Source: Robiginitomaculum sp. (GTDB lineage Bacteria > Pseudomonadota > Alphaproteobacteria > Caulobacterales > Maricaulaceae). Taken from it: 6,188 nt of DNA. A model generated the notes under the pieces. That model was not told the DNA's origin and searched no databases. It was given only the letters and a program-made list of their open reading frames with translations. This document shows positions 1 through 5,682 of this stretch, piece after piece (position 1 is the first letter of the stretch; every line of letters begins with the position of its first letter). The translations under genes were made by a program, and so were the position numbers. The DNA lies in assembly GCA_016765255.1 (NCBI GenBank), contig JAESQI010000355.1, positions 1 to 6,188 on the forward strand, written 5' to 3'.

Positions 1-1079
1 ACCTGTTCAAAATGCGAAGACTGACCAAAGTCAACCACGTACAAAATTACGTCGGGGTTTAAATTATCGCGACGGTCTTGAATGGTGGCCAGATCAGTTG
101 TGGCGTAAAGAGCCGCCCCTGCTCGCGAGATGAGAATCAGTGGTGGCAAATCTTTTTTATCCGTCTCCTCTTCCACACGAATAATGAGCGCGCCGTCACT
201 TTCTTCGGTATACCCGTCCGCCTTAAATTTTTCAACCATTGGGCTAATCAGCGGGTCAACGGCGGCTTCGCCTTTCCAAAGGTCAAAATGCACACCTAGA
301 GCGCTAAAATCTTTCTTGAGCGCTTCAATCGATACATTGATAAAATGAGTCAGCAAAGCTCTATATCCTGCCCGTCCTGCCTGAAGTTCAGATGTCGCCG
401 TGCGCGAACGCTGCATCCGCATCGGGTCGTCTTTGGCCTTACCGCTCGCGAGGGGATAGAGCAGAGCGAGATCATCAATATTGACAGGCGGCTCTTTTGG
501 ATAATTATCTGTAATATCAGCGTCAAAATAGACGAGGTCAGGTTGTTCGTCCGAAAGCTCTGTAATCAGATGCCCCATTTGAAGTCCCCTATCACCAAGA
601 TGAATATCACTGACCACCTCATGACCGCGAAAGCGTAAAAGCCTTTGCAAACAATCCCCAATCACACTTGAGCGTAAATGCCCCACATGCATAGGCTTGG
701 CCACATTGGGCCCGCCAAAATCAACAATGATTTTTTGTATGTGATCAGCATGACGCGCGCCCGTTGTTGCACTCGCCGCCAAATCATTGGCACGGTTCGC
801 AATGAGGGCATCTGACGGGGTGAGGTTCGTAAACCCGGGCCCGCCAATGGACAGGCTTTTAAAGTCAGGAATATTTTGTAATTTATCAACAATTTTTTGC
901 GCAATATCTCGCGGGGATGTCTTGGCAAGTTTTGCCGCCGCCAAAGCCCCATTACACTGAAATGGAGCCATATCTGGCTTGCCCGATACGACAACGAGGC
1001 CAAGTTCACTTGGTAAATTTATGGTTTCAAACGCCGCTTGAACATGAGAATTGAGCGTTTGTAAAACGGTTGCGGTCAT
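1..1079 (-). CDS. argS: Arginyl-tRNA synthetase, N-terminal 359 residues (3' end outside window)
   Basis: Class I aminoacyl-tRNA synthetase that charges tRNA-Arg with arginine in the cytosol. The frame is open from the ATG at 1079 to the window edge. Residues 1 to about 110 form the N-terminal Add-1-type domain. The class I HIGH signature is HVGH at 131-134 inside GGPNVAKPMHVGHLRS, followed by HLGDRG (160-165), then the alphaproteobacterial stretch with ELQAGRAGYRAL and FDLWKGEA, PPLILIS, TTDLATI and YVVDFGQSSHFEQ at 347-359. The KMSKS-like region and the anticodon-binding DALR domain lie beyond the edge. Two usually conserved positions differ: R164 where W is normal, and G352 where R is normal in D-x-R-Q. 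The start lies 8 nt after the lipoprotein stop, with a possible Shine-Dalgarno AGGA inside that gene's end, so the two are probably co-transcribed. Identification is secure. Confidence 0.95.
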   Translation of the reverse strand, partial: MTATVLQTLNSHVQAAFETINLPSELGLVVVSGKPDMAPFQCNGALAAAKLAKTSPRDIAQKIVDKLQNIPDFKSLSIGGPGFTNLTPSDALIANRANDLAASATTGARHADHIQKIIVDFGGPNVAKPMHVGHLRSSVIGDCLQRLLRFRGHEVVSDIHLGDRGLQMGHLITELSDEQPDLVYFDADITDNYPKEPPVNIDDLALLYPLASGKAKDDPMRMQRSRTATSELQAGRAGYRALLTHFINVSIEALKKDFSALGVHFDLWKGEAAVDPLISPMVEKFKADGYTEESDGALIIRVEEETDKKDLPPLILISRAGAALYATTDLATIQDRRDNLNPDVILYVVDFGQSSHFEQ

Positions 1080-1087
1080 AGCAAAGC

Positions 1088-1684
1088 TTAGTCCTGTCCC
1101 GCAGAAACACGAAACCGTTTACCGTCCGCATTAAAGGCCACTTGCGCAGAGGTTAATTCAAATCCGACTATAATTTCAAAATTGGCACCAGACGTGCCTT
1201 CATTCGCCCTCGGAATGATAATTTCTTTGATCGTTTCTGTCGCCCTAACAACATCAACACCTACAGGAAAGGTTATGGAAATTGGGAATATCTCCTTATT
1301 CATCACATCAATATTTTTGCGTGTGACCGCAACGTAATAATTATAAACGCCGGTTTGCCCAATGGCAGCTGGGCCACGCCCAAAGGCAATGTCGATAGAC
1401 AAATCAGCGTTAATCGGATTATCCCCATAATAGCGGCACAGACTGCGGACTTTTTCGATTTCAGCAGTAAAACCAACGTCGGAAAAAGACTCCTCCCCGT
1501 TAAAGTTTACAATGCGGGATGTCTCGTAAAGCGCAAAGGCTTCAGGGCACGGTCCCGGGTTTTTCTCAGCCGCTTCACCAACAAGGAAGACTTCTTTCGC
1601 CGATTGACATGCAGATAGCCCCAGCACCAAAGTGCAAGATATTGTGAACATACTTAAGACCGGTTTTATACTAAGTTTATGCAT
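1088..1684 (-). CDS. Conserved alphaproteobacterial lipoprotein of unknown function
   Basis: A 198-residue protein starting MHKLSIKPVL, with a short basic N-terminus, a hydrophobic segment (about 9-23) and a clear lipobox LSAC whose cysteine is residue 26, so it should be cut by signal peptidase II and lipidated. A serine follows two residues after Cys26 and no Asp sits at +2, which fits outer-membrane sorting. The start at 1684 is preferred over an in-frame ATG at 1714: it has AGGA five bases upstream and gives a normal signal peptide. The mature part carries a pattern I recall from unnamed alphaproteobacterial lipoproteins: C near the start, VGFTAEI, a C-R-Y-Y-G motif, FGRGPAA, YYVAVT, KEIFPISITFP and IIVGFELT. 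It looks like a beta-rich globular domain; no catalytic motif is visible. It precedes argS by 8 nt in the same unit. Function unknown. Confidence 0.85.
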   Translation of the reverse strand: MHKLSIKPVLSMFTISCTLVLGLSACQSAKEVFLVGEAAEKNPGPCPEAFALYETSRIVNFNGEESFSDVGFTAEIEKVRSLCRYYGDNPINADLSIDIAFGRGPAAIGQTGVYNYYVAVTRKNIDVMNKEIFPISITFPVGVDVVRATETIKEIIIPRANEGTSGANFEIIVGFELTSAQVAFNADGKRFRVSAGQD

Positions 1685-1834
1685 ATTATTCCTATTCAGA
1701 CCCGCCCAAAACACTTACACTAAAAGCAATCGGCAAATCATCTATAATTCTGCTACATGTCTTATCTACAAATTGACACATACGCAACAATTAGGCGACT
1801 TGCCTTGTGAGTTTTTAATGTCGGGTGAAATATA
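1685..1834. promoter_or_regulatory. Divergent promoter region between lipoprotein-argS and ispH-rnhA
   Basis: 150 bp separate two divergent starts, so both promoters should lie here. For the minus unit the best pair I see is TTGTAG (1771-1766) and TTATAG (1747-1742), 18 bp apart, which is only a fair match. For the plus unit there is a perfect TTGACA at 1773-1778 but no good -10 hexamer 16-18 bp further on. The two candidates overlap near 1766-1778. The promoter role is inferred mainly from gene orientation. Confidence 0.4.
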
Positions 1835-2134
1835 ATGACAATATCTTCAAAACTTAACTTACCAGAGCTGCATTTGCTTCTCGCTGCCCCGCGAGGGTTT
1901 TGCGCAGGCGTAGACAGAGCCATCCAAATTGTCGAGCAAACTCTGGTAAAATTTGGCCCACCCGTTTATGTGCGCCACGAAATTGTCCATAACCGCCATG
2001 TGGTTGAGCGCCTTGAAAAAATGGGGGCAATATTCGTCGATACCTTAAATGATTGCCCAGACGATAGACCCGTTGTGTTTTCCGCGCACGGAGTGCCAAA
2101 AAGCGTGCCTAAAAAAGCAAATCGCGCAATATGA
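1835..2134 (+). CDS. ispH: IspH (HMBPP reductase), N-terminal fragment of a frameshifted gene
   Basis: First part of 4-hydroxy-3-methylbut-2-enyl diphosphate reductase, the [4Fe-4S] enzyme that makes IPP and DMAPP in the last step of the MEP pathway. The fragment is 99 codons. It carries the first cluster cysteine C23 in APRGFCAGVDRA, H52 in VRHEIVHNRHVV and H85 in FSAHGVPKSV; these match E. coli C12, H41 and H74 with a constant offset of 11. After K94 the frame gives ANRAI and a TGA, unlike the family. Reading one extra A in the A-run at 2111-2116 instead gives K-S-K-S-R-N-M-I-F-L-D-A-T-C, which joins the downstream frame and places the second cluster cysteine at 107, exactly E. coli C96 plus 11. 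Start: ATG at 1835 with a GGTGA stretch a few bases upstream. The gene identity is secure; whether the break is real is not. Confidence 0.9.
   Translation: MTISSKLNLPELHLLLAAPRGFCAGVDRAIQIVEQTLVKFGPPVYVRHEIVHNRHVVERLEKMGAIFVDTLNDCPDDRPVVFSAHGVPKSVPKKANRAI
2111..2116 (+). other. Probable site of a one-base deletion in ispH (A6 run)
   Basis: Six A's encode K93-K94. Adding one A restores a 324-residue IspH in one frame with family-like residues across the junction (K-S-K-S-R-N-M). Candidate positions later in the fragment, nearer 2130, also restore the frame but leave the poorly fitting ANRA stretch. The out-of-frame ends overlap as ATGA at 2131-2134. Confidence 0.8.
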
Positions 2135-2808
2135 TTTTTTTAGATGCCACATGTCCGCTTGTGTCAAAAGTCCATATCGAAGCCCAAAGGCATTATGATC
2201 AAGGGCGCGAAATCCTCCTAATCGGTCACAAAGGCCACCCAGAAGTGGTGGGTACTATGGGGCAATTGGAAGACGGGGTGATCCACCTTATTGAAACCAC
2301 TGATGATGCAAATAATTATGTGGCCACAAACCCAAAAAATATTGCTCTCGTCACCCAAACCACACTCTCAGTCGACGATACTGCAGATATTGTTGCAACG
2401 CTTAAATCTCGCTTCCCCGATATGGCAATGCCCCATAAAGAAGATATTTGTTACGCCACCACCAATCGGCAATCCGCCATTAAGGCCATCGCCAAAAGAT
2501 GCGACCTCTTATTGGTCATCGGCGGCAACAATTCATCCAATTCCTTGCGCCTTGTTGAAGTCGGCAAAAAAGCAGGGGCAATTGATGCCGTACTGATCGC
2601 CTGCGCCGATAATATAAATTGGGACATGGTGGCAAGAGCAAAGACCATTGGTTTATCGGCTGGGGCCAGCGCCCCTGAAAACCTAACCATTGAAGTGATC
2701 GACGCGCTCAAAAAACGTTACCGCGTCTATGTTGAACATGTTGAAGTAACCAAAGAAGATATTGTTTTCCGCCTGCCCCGTCTCTTGCGTGAACCGATCA
2801 ATGCCTAG
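2131..2808 (+). CDS. ispH: IspH (HMBPP reductase), C-terminal fragment of a frameshifted gene
   Basis: Remaining two thirds of IspH, 225 codons from an internal ATG that is residue 100 of the restored protein. It holds the second and third [4Fe-4S] ligands (C in DATCPLVSKVH, and C in KEDICYATTNRQ), the substrate-site His and catalytic Glu in GHKGHPEVVGTMGQ (E. coli H124 and E126), the TQTTLSVDDT stretch, NSSNSLRLVEVG and the SAGASAPE loop. All active-site elements are present between the two fragments, so the restored enzyme would be complete; its 324 residues compare with 316 in E. coli. On its own this fragment lacks one cluster cysteine and two active-site histidines and should not work. 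ATGA overlap with the upstream stop could allow re-initiation, but a split IspH is not something I know of. The 3' end overlaps rnhA by 8 nt. Confidence 0.92.
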   Translation: MIFLDATCPLVSKVHIEAQRHYDQGREILLIGHKGHPEVVGTMGQLEDGVIHLIETTDDANNYVATNPKNIALVTQTTLSVDDTADIVATLKSRFPDMAMPHKEDICYATTNRQSAIKAIAKRCDLLLVIGGNNSSNSLRLVEVGKKAGAIDAVLIACADNINWDMVARAKTIGLSAGASAPENLTIEVIDALKKRYRVYVEHVEVTKEDIVFRLPRLLREPINA

Positions 2809-3259
2809 ACGCAAGACCAATCCCGTTTTAACCATTTATACGGACGGCGCTTGTTCCGGCAATCCTGGCCCCGGTGGTTGGGGCGCGCTGCTTCTTTATA
2901 AGGGACAAGAAAAAGAGATTTACGGCGGTACTCCAGATACTACCAATAACCGTATGGAGCTTATGGCGGCGATCAAAGCTTTAGATAGCCTAAGGACAGA
3001 TTATCAGGGCGAGATCATCATCTGGACAGATAGCGTCTATGTTAAAGACGGGATCACAAAATGGATCCATGGCTGGAAAAAAAGGGGCTGGCGCAAAGCC
3101 GACAAAAAACCAGTCCTCAATAAAGATTTATGGCAAGACTTGGACTCACAAGTAAATGGCAAAACCATAGAATGGAAATGGGTTAAAGGCCACGCAGGCA
3201 TAGAAGGCAATGAACGCGCCGATGAATTGGCGAGGCGAGGAATTCCAGACAGGGAATAA
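2801..3259 (+). CDS. rnhA: Ribonuclease HI
   Basis: Cytosolic endonuclease that cuts the RNA strand of RNA-DNA hybrids, clearing R-loops and replication primers. With the ATG at 2801 the product is 152 residues (E. coli 155). The four catalytic acidic residues are visible: D15 in YTDGACSGNPGPGGWG, E53 in NNRMELMA, D77 in WTDSVYV and D141 in GNERADELA, along with the loop His H131 in VKGHAGIEGN. The basic handle region GWKKRGWRKADKKPV (91-105) is present, as in the RNase H1 type with substrate-binding protrusion. An earlier in-frame ATG at 2762 would add 13 residues encoded inside ispH and unlike the family, so 2801 is preferred. It overlaps ispH by 8 nt, so translation is likely coupled. In many alphaproteobacteria, as I recall, thrB lies between ispH and rnhA; it is absent here. 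Confidence 0.95.
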   Translation: MPRRKTNPVLTIYTDGACSGNPGPGGWGALLLYKGQEKEIYGGTPDTTNNRMELMAAIKALDSLRTDYQGEIIIWTDSVYVKDGITKWIHGWKKRGWRKADKKPVLNKDLWQDLDSQVNGKTIEWKWVKGHAGIEGNERADELARRGIPDRE

Positions 3260-3300
3260 CAGCTAAGAATAAAAACTAATGTTGTCTCAGTAAAAATAAT

Positions 3301-3383
3301 GTCATCCCAGACTTGATCTGGGTTCCGATCACACACTCCGAGTGTTGAGTGTGAATCCAGATTTCAGCCTACGCTGGAATGAC
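3301..3383. repeat. Palindromic intergenic element A (GTCAT...ATGAC, 83 nt)
   Basis: Three nested inverted pairs share nearly one centre near 3342: 3301-3310 with 3374-3383 (10 bp, one mismatch), 3316-3325 with 3353-3362 (10 bp, one mismatch), and CACACT 3332-3337 with AGTGTG 3348-3353. A small alternative hairpin CCCAGA/TCTGGG lies at 3306-3322. Read on the minus strand the start GTCATTCCAGCG is like the dispersed GTCATTCC-type palindromes known in Wolbachia, Rickettsia and other proteobacteria. It should fold as a long stem in RNA or as a cruciform. Confidence 0.75.
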
Positions 3384-3403
3384 ATGGTTGGGAATGGTTG
3401 GGG
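3384..3403 (+). repeat. Tandem 10-mer, two copies
   Basis: ATGGTTGGGA (3384-3393) is followed directly by ATGGTTGGGG (3394-3403), one mismatch. The end of the second copy, TTGGGG 3398-3403, pairs with CCCCAA 3412-3417 across an 8-nt loop. Confidence 0.6.
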
Positions 3404-3421
3404 AAAACTTGCCCCAAACAA

Positions 3422-3455
3422 TGTATGGACCACGGGCCAAACCCGAGGACTGGTG
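3422..3455. repeat. 34-nt direct repeat, copy 1
   Basis: Begins TGTATGGACC and ends GGACTGGTG; identical over all 34 bases to 3601-3634, 179 bp downstream. It contains an imperfect stem, CCACGGG - CCAAA - CCCGAGG, with one mismatch, resembling the TCGGGT/ACCCGA extragenic repeats common in alphaproteobacteria. Flanks of the two copies differ. Confidence 0.85.
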
Positions 3456-3494
3456 GAGACTTTAATTCCATAGCTTCCCCCTCTTCTTCCTCTT

Positions 3495-3585
3495 CGTCAT
3501 GCCCCACACTGTGTGGGGTATCCATGGTTACGACAAATGAATATGCTCGCAGCGTGGATACCCTAGCGCACGGGCGGGCATGACG
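3495..3585. repeat. Palindromic intergenic element B (GTCAT...ATGAC)
   Basis: Outer arms CGTCATGCCC (3495-3504) and GGGCATGACG (3576-3585) are a perfect 10-bp inverted repeat. Inner arms GGGTATCCA (3516-3524) and TGGATACCC (3555-3563) are a perfect 9-bp pair with the same centre near 3540. Between the left arms lies a near-perfect hairpin, CCCCACAC-T-GTGTGGGG (3502-3518). Size, ends and nested layout match element A though the sequence differs, so I group them as the same kind of unit. Confidence 0.75.
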
Positions 3586-3656
3586 GGAAGGTAGAGACAG
3601 TGTATGGACCACGGGCCAAACCCGAGGACTGGTGAGGATTTGCCCTTCCCTGTCAT
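3580..3656. repeat. Inverted pair C enclosing the second 34-nt repeat
   Basis: ATGACGGGAAGG (3580-3591) is complementary to CCTTCCCTGTCAT (3644-3656) apart from one extra T. Its ATGAC end is the same five bases that close element B, so B and C are chained through a shared end. The interior is mostly the 34-nt repeat. Confidence 0.65.
3601..3634. repeat. 34-nt direct repeat, copy 2
   Basis: Perfect copy of 3422-3455. It sits in the centre of inverted pair C, whereas copy 1 lies between elements A and B. Confidence 0.85.
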
Positions 3657-3664
3657 CCAAGACT

Positions 3665-4138
3665 CTAAAGGGGTTCAACGTCCAATGTCGTACCAGTGAC
3701 CGATACAATTTTTAATTCTTGCCCCGCTTTGGCGTCGCCAGATTTCATGGCGGCTCGCCACTGGGTGTCCCCAACTTGCACGCGACCTCGCCCCGTTTCA
3801 AAATTAGCGATGGCTTTGACCCGCATACCGACCATAGAACGAGCCCTGTCATTCAGGTCAGACGGCTCGCCGCCCTGCATTCTAGGACGTAAATGGGTGT
3901 GTCCCACATACATCAATATGGCGGTTAAAATGGAGAACAGCAAAAGCTGCATTTGCCAATCAAGCACGGGCATGACGAACATAATGATGCCAACAATTAG
4001 AGCTGCAGCGGCAATCCACAACATATACATGGTTCCCGTCAGAACCTCTAGGATCAGGAGCGCAAAGCCGATCATCAGCCAGCGCGCCCCATTCATACCC
4101 TCTAAGAACTGAATAAGAATATTTGGTTCCGTATTCAT
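3665..4138 (-). CDS. Short NfeD-type membrane protein (partner of SPFH protein)
   Basis: A 157-residue inner-membrane protein of the NfeD family, the short form without the ClpP-like protease domain, corresponding to E. coli YbbJ. Three hydrophobic segments are visible at about 19-34, 36-57 and 62-79, with the family-like LEVLTGTMYMLW at 30-41. A soluble C-terminal domain follows (about 96-157), with VGMRVKAI and GRGRVQVGDTQWRA, the typical OB-fold of NfeD. The start ATG overlaps the stop of the upstream qmcA by one base (TAATG), so translation is almost certainly coupled and the two products probably act together. NfeD partners are thought to help SPFH oligomers assemble or anchor in membrane domains; the exact role is unclear. 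The C-terminus ends VEPL just before the repeat-rich region. Confidence 0.92.
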   Translation of the reverse strand: MNTEPNILIQFLEGMNGARWLMIGFALLILEVLTGTMYMLWIAAAALIVGIIMFVMPVLDWQMQLLLFSILTAILMYVGHTHLRPRMQGGEPSDLNDRARSMVGMRVKAIANFETGRGRVQVGDTQWRAAMKSGDAKAGQELKIVSVTGTTLDVEPL

Positions 4139-5049
4139 TACTTACCCTTCTTGCCGGCTTTGAGCAAAGCCTCCAGACCACCAACAGTAGACGCAAGCGC
4201 GGAGAGTTCCGCAGGTACGATTACCGTGCTTTGATTGGGCGATGTTGCCAAGGCCTTAAAGGCGGCCACATAGTCTTGGGCAATAAAGTAATTGATCGCA
4301 TTGATATCACCTTTGGCAATCGCGGTTGAGACCATTTCGGTGGCTTTGGCTTCGGCCAAGGCTTCACGTTCACGAGCTTCTGCATCAAGGAATGCAGACT
4401 CTTTACGACCCTCAGCCTCGCGGATAGCAGAGACTTTTTCACCTTCTGCCAACAAAATGGCGGATTGCTTCGCCCCTTCTGCCGTCAAAATTTCCGCCCG
4501 CTTTTCCCGCTCGGCAATCATTTGCTTGTTCATGGCTTGGGTAATGTCATGCGGCGGGGACAAGTCTTTAATCTCGATCCGCGTGACTTTTGTACCCCAC
4601 GAATCCGTTGCCGCGTCAATCACACCCAAGAGCTTGGCATTGATGACATCCCGTTTAGAAAGCACCTCATCCAAATCCATCCCGCCAACCACTGTCCGTA
4701 CATTGGTCAAGCATAAATTCTTGATAGCGTTGTCCAGATTATTAACTTCATAGGCGGCTTGGCGCGCATCAATCACTTGCACAAATACAACGGCGTCAGC
4801 TGTCACCATAGCATTATCTTTGGTAATCACATCTTGGGACGGAATATCTATCACCCGCTCGCGCATATTCATTTTATACCCAACAACGTCAATGAACGGC
4901 ATCAATATGGTTAGGCCTGGTTTTAGTCTGCGGGTGTAACGCCCAAACCTTTCAACTGTGAATTCCATACCTTGAGGCACTGTTTTCACTGTTTTGATCA
5001 AAACCACCAATGCCACAATGGCAAACAAAATCGGTAATGCTAATTCCAT
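4138..5049 (-). CDS. qmcA: SPFH/band-7 (stomatin-like) membrane protein, QmcA type
   Basis: A full-length 303-residue member of the SPFH family, closely matching E. coli QmcA (YbbK). Residues 3-19 form one N-terminal membrane segment. The SPFH domain runs from about 24 to 165, with VPQGMEFTVERFGRYTRRLKPGL, PFIDVVGYKMNMRE, the IPSQDVITKDNA segment, QVIDARQAAYEV and WGTKVTRIEIKDLSPP. A charged coiled coil follows (about 172-240) with an 11-residue rhythm: AEG at 190, 201 and 212 and AEA at 223. The tail has GDINAINYFIAQDYVAAF and ends in KAGKKGK. Such proteins form large ring or cage oligomers that organise membrane domains and interact with FtsH-type proteases in some bacteria. Start: GAGGAAG lies just upstream of the ATG. 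It follows a 99-nt gap after the truncated paralogue and is coupled to the NfeD-type gene. Confidence 0.95.
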   Translation of the reverse strand: MELALPILFAIVALVVLIKTVKTVPQGMEFTVERFGRYTRRLKPGLTILMPFIDVVGYKMNMRERVIDIPSQDVITKDNAMVTADAVVFVQVIDARQAAYEVNNLDNAIKNLCLTNVRTVVGGMDLDEVLSKRDVINAKLLGVIDAATDSWGTKVTRIEIKDLSPPHDITQAMNKQMIAEREKRAEILTAEGAKQSAILLAEGEKVSAIREAEGRKESAFLDAEAREREALAEAKATEMVSTAIAKGDINAINYFIAQDYVAAFKALATSPNQSTVIVPAELSALASTVGGLEALLKAGKKGK

Positions 5050-5148
5050 AATACTTCCTCTCTCATGTTAATAAATTCTAGCACAGGCTTTGAAAAACAC
5101 CTAATGCCCCATTCCATGTTCGTGTTTGTCTTGTTCTTAAATTTTGGT

Positions 5149-5658
5149 CTATGCCAAATAGATTTTGTGCACGTCAATATAGCGTACACGAAGCCCCCAG
5201 TCTGACTCACGCGACTTTATTAGGCTCAATAAGGTTTCGTCGATTTTATCTGCGCTCGTCAAAATAGCTTCAACCGTCATGGTTTTTGCTAAAATCTTCA
5301 TTTCCATGTCGCATTTTTGGCGAATATTCACGTCGCTATCCCCTGTTTCGTAGGCCAATTTATAGGTATCAGACACTGTTAAATATATATCGGCGTCCCC
5401 TTTAATTTCGGCATTATCCTTGGTTTTAAGTTCCGTAAATTCAACATACACTTTTCGCTCGCGCATATTGACCTTATAGCCTATTTTATCAATAAATGGG
5501 ACAACAAGTGTAAGGCCCGGTTTAATTGTTTTTAGGTAGCGACCAAATCTCTCGACCGTGTATTCCATACCTTCGGGCACGGTTTTAATCGCACTCAAAA
5601 AGGTGACAGCAATTATCAATAAAAACACAAGTGAAAATACGGGTATAAAAACCTCCAA
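5149..5658 (-). CDS. Truncated SPFH/band-7 paralogue, possible pseudogene
   Basis: A divergent copy of the neighbouring QmcA. From a TTG at 5658 it gives 169 residues: membrane segment (about 5-23), then TVPEGMEYTVERFGRYLKTI, KPGLTLVVPFID, YKVNMRERKVYV and TKDNAEIKGDADIYL, ending WGLRVRYIDVHKIYLA. It stops at the position equivalent to about residue 166 of QmcA, so the coiled coil and tail (about 137 residues) are missing; only 99 bp separate it from qmcA, and I see no remnant of the tail in that gap. The start is unclear: GGAGG (5656-5652) overlaps the TTG and sits five bases before an ATA codon at 5646, where an ATG would be expected. Residues 110-145 differ strongly from QmcA. It could be a decaying duplicate or a functional SPFH-only protein; codons still read as protein-like, with no internal stop. 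Confidence 0.75.
   Translation of the reverse strand: MEVFIPVFSLVFLLIIAVTFLSAIKTVPEGMEYTVERFGRYLKTIKPGLTLVVPFIDKIGYKVNMRERKVYVEFTELKTKDNAEIKGDADIYLTVSDTYKLAYETGDSDVNIRQKCDMEMKILAKTMTVEAILTSADKIDETLLSLIKSRESDWGLRVRYIDVHKIYLA
5652..5656 (-). promoter_or_regulatory. Shine-Dalgarno GGAGG before the truncated SPFH gene
   Basis: On the minus strand GGAGG is followed by TTTTT and then ATA (5646-5644). The spacing is ideal for a start at ATA, which would be ATG after a single base change. The TTG at 5658 overlaps the site and cannot use it. Starting at 5646 gives 165 residues and an N-terminus nearly as long as QmcA's. Confidence 0.55.
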
Positions 5659-5682
5659 AGTTACCTTAAATCGTTAGAAAAA

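Larger units (their letters stand above)
3260..3664. other. Gene-free convergent intergenic region rich in palindromes and repeats
   Basis: 405 bp between the end of rnhA (plus) and the end of the nfeD-type gene (minus). I find no credible gene here. It contains at least two long interrupted palindromes ending in GTCAT/ATGAC, a third inverted pair sharing one of those ends, two copies of a perfect 34-nt direct repeat, a tandem 10-mer and a 22-nt pyrimidine tract (3474-3495). No hairpin followed by a T-run is present for either direction, so transcription stop is probably by these hairpins with Rho, or unresolved. Confidence 0.85.

Noticed and set aside
662..1009. 115-codon minus-strand frame inside argS
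   Set aside because: Out of frame with the clearly conserved argS reading, which is open through the whole stretch.
1632..1835. 67-codon plus-strand frame before ispH
   Set aside because: It overlaps the lipoprotein signal peptide and divergent promoter region, has no recognisable content, and ends at the ispH start.
1831..1836. Perfect TATAAT overlapping the ispH start codon
   Set aside because: A transcript from it would start inside the coding region and there is no -35 at the right distance.
2111..2117. Programmed ribosomal -1 slippage on AAAAAAG in ispH
   Set aside because: In the reading frame the run is CCT AAA AAA G, so the phase is wrong for the A-AAA-AAG heptamer, and no downstream stem is obvious.
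3422..3634. CRISPR-like repeats
   Set aside because: Only two copies, spacing of 145 bp between them, with palindromic sequence in the gap and no cas genes.
3260..3664. tRNA, small RNA or insertion sequence in the intergenic region
   Set aside because: No cloverleaf with a T-arm GGTTC-type signature in the right place, no transposase remnant and no target-site duplication I could support.
3364..3708. 114-codon minus-strand frame across the intergenic repeats
   Set aside because: It runs through element A, element B and both 34-mers; its DEEEEEG run is just the pyrimidine tract at 3474-3495, and it overlaps the end of the NfeD-type gene. No domain or good start site.
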